The notes beneath the pieces were generated by a model. That model was not told where the DNA came from. It saw only the letters and a list, made by a program, of their open reading frames with translations, and ran no database searches. Shown here piece after piece: positions 62,995-64,000 of a DNA stretch of 64,000 bases (the first letter of the stretch is position 1; each line of letters opens with the position of its first letter). The position numbers were made by a program, and so were the translations under genes. This DNA comes from Prevotella multiformis DSM 16608. Lineage in GTDB: Bacteria > Bacteroidota > Bacteroidia > Bacteroidales > Bacteroidaceae. The DNA is taken from assembly GCF_000191065.1 (NCBI RefSeq), contig NZ_GL872282.1, positions 216,952 through 280,951 on the forward strand. The letters run 5' to 3'.

Positions 62995-63592
62995 GGTTCT
63001 TCCGTTAAATGCGTAGATGTTTTTCGTATAGCTTTAACGGAAGAACCGAAGTGATTCATTAACCAAAAACATGGCCAAGACCGTTCAACTGGCTATTCTA
63101 TCATCCTCCTCCGATATAAAAACCTTTTCGTTTTAATACGTTGAGAATACAGATAAGATTTTGAAAAACCATTACACAAGCTTTAACAGGCTCCTCTGCA
63201 AATATAAAAACACGTGCAAAAAGCAGGTCTTTAACCGGCAGTAAATCAATTGGTTGCCAAGCCGTTCAGAAAAGGTGCTTGATTGGACTTCAAAAGGGCG
63301 TTGGTAACACGCCGAAAGAGCACCTGTTGCAAGCCAGTCAGGCACCTTTTAGCTTCTAAAAGGGCATGTGTTGCCTTGCGTTACATGAAAACAGTTTACA
63401 AATACCGATGATATGGGAATAAGTTGAAGAAGACGGAAAGACAGGCTGATGGACAGGCATCGTATCAATGCGCCTTTTCTGCATCTTATCTTGTAGTCCA
63501 TCCTCCTTTGTAAGACCATCTGATTTCGGACAGTCATACCATGCAAATGTATAAGCCTTTATTCTCCAATCTATGTATTTAACGGAAGAACC
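62995..63592. mobile_element. IS-like relic (~600 bp) with 16-bp terminal inverted repeats
   Basis: GGTTCTTCCGTTAAAT (62995-63010) and ATTTAACGGAAGAACC (63577-63592) are exact complements. Flanks share TTTTTA on both sides (left ...TTTTTTA, right TTTTTATG), a possible target duplication. A third copy of the end (TTTAACGGAAGAACC, 63033-63047) lies just inside the left end. The termini resemble GGCTCTTC-type ends of ISL3-family elements, from memory. No transposase frame remains; the interior includes the stem-loop repeat at 63270-63350. Confidence 0.6.
63270..63350. repeat. Stem-loop intergenic repeat, Prevotella-like
   Basis: AAAAGGTGCTTGATTGG (63270-63286) and CCAGTCAGGCACCTTTT (63334-63350) are complementary at 15 of 17 positions. 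The loop holds a second stem GGCGT...ACGCC (63297-63313). Further fragments of the same words (TAAAAGGGCATG) follow up to 63371. I associate such repeats with Prevotella intergenic regions. Confidence 0.5.
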
Positions 63593-63857
63593 TTTTTATG
63601 CGTTACCCTGGACAAAGACGCAAGCATTGATTATCAAACGCTTACAATCTTACTTCGGAAAAGTGACGAAGTCAGGATTTCTCGGCTCTGCCGATTTCTC
63701 TTGAGCGACAGCTCCAGTTTCCACTGTCGGTTGCATAGTACGGGCATATTCCGTTCAAGGAGGAAGCTGGATCTGCTCGCATAAAGGCGAAGACGCAAAG
63801 AGTTGACCAGTCCCCTGTCAACGAAAGAGCAGCGTGGAATTTAAGCAAAAACTTTTC
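63593..63857. other. Gap without a gene
   Basis: No frame with family-like sequence and no tRNA-like fold was seen. It is downstream of the exonuclease gene on the - strand and may hold its terminator; no strong hairpin with a T tract was recognised. Confidence 0.4.
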
Positions 63858-64000
63858 CTACAAAATCTCCCTCGCTATCCATGCACAGGCCTCCGCATCA
63901 GCAAGGGCATGATGATGATTGGAAAGGTCGTAGCCACACTCGGCCGCAACGGTCTGCAGTTGATGGTCAGGGAGATCAGGAAGCCTGCGGCGAGCGGCTT
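63858..64000 (-). CDS. DnaQ-like 3'-5' exonuclease, C-terminal end (cut by window edge)
   Basis: Forty-six codons and a stop (TAG at 63860-63858) read RRLPDLPDHQLQTVAAECGY, then DLSNHHHALADAEACAWIA. The H-A-L-A-D-A motif with its His and Asp is the third exonuclease motif of the DEDDh superfamily (DNA polymerase III epsilon-like). The rest of the gene lies outside the window, so the first two motifs cannot be checked and the specific member (DnaQ, RNase T-like or a BRCT-fusion type) is not known. Confidence 0.75.
   Translation of the reverse strand, partial: AARRRLPDLPDHQLQTVAAECGYDLSNHHHALADAEACAWIAREIL

Noticed and set aside
62865-63059. A 64-codon - strand frame at the left end of the IS-like relic
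   Set aside because: It crosses the terminal repeats and has no similarity to a transposase that I recognise.
1-64000. tRNA, rRNA or CRISPR array
   Set aside because: No cloverleaf, rRNA-like stretch or regularly spaced direct repeats were seen; the tandem repeats at 8510-8570 are coding.

Overview
The window comes from a Bacteroidales genome, most likely Prevotella or a close relative. The evidence is Bacteroidetes -7 promoters (TAnnTTTG), a PorE-type OmpA protein of the type IX secretion system, a GH92 mannosidase, a TonB-plug/MG2-type surface protein, and intergenic stem-loop repeats that resemble those of Prevotella. No rRNA, tRNA or CRISPR array was seen.

Positions 1 to about 33,020 are most of a CTnDOT/ERL-type tetracycline-resistance conjugative transposon, cut by the left edge of the window inside traG. 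From left to right it carries: the start of the transfer operon (traA to traG, leftward); a palindrome-rich gap that probably holds oriT; the rightward mobA-mobB-mobC genes (relaxosome protein, relaxase, coupling ATPase); a two-gene AlbA/Schlafen-type cargo unit; the regulatory block rteC, a RibD-like gene, rteB, rteA and tetQ; GNAT and NTF2-like cargo; a DUF418 remnant with a MITE-like element; a 1,954-residue methylase-helicase; a DUF1896 gene; an sRNA locus in the position of rteR; the excision operon xis2c-xis2d-orf3-exc; two divergent helix-turn-helix genes; and the IntDOT-type integrase. Tetracycline relieves attenuation in the tetQ leader, RteA/RteB are then made and activate rteC, and RteC turns on the excision operon.

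The most interesting observation is in the transposon. The sRNA at about 25,420-25,513 carries a 15-nt segment just before its terminator. Allowing G-U pairs, this segment is complementary to a recurring leader motif (CCRCTRAATCCRAAG) before mobA, topB/exc, the DUF1896 gene, a helix-turn-helix gene and, with one base missing, in the long traD-traE spacer. This suggests one sRNA that addresses several transfer and excision mRNAs.

Positions 33,041 to 49,742 are GC-rich chromosomal backbone: a HAD phosphatase, a CDF cation transporter, a three-domain GH18-NodB-GT2 protein, a TonB-plug surface protein, mutS2, porE, an rRNA m5C methyltransferase, thyA, folA and an Asn/Tyr-rich lipoprotein. A GH92 mannosidase follows (49,939-52,173).

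Positions 52,234 to 61,872 are an AT-rich, leftward surface-polysaccharide locus: CDP-glycerol transferase family protein, flippase, GT32-like enzyme, polymerase, two GT2 and two GT4 enzymes, with the relic of an acyltransferase. The last 2 kb holds an AAA-ATPase relic, inverted repeats, a ~600-bp IS-like relic and the 3' end of a DnaQ-like exonuclease gene running off the window.
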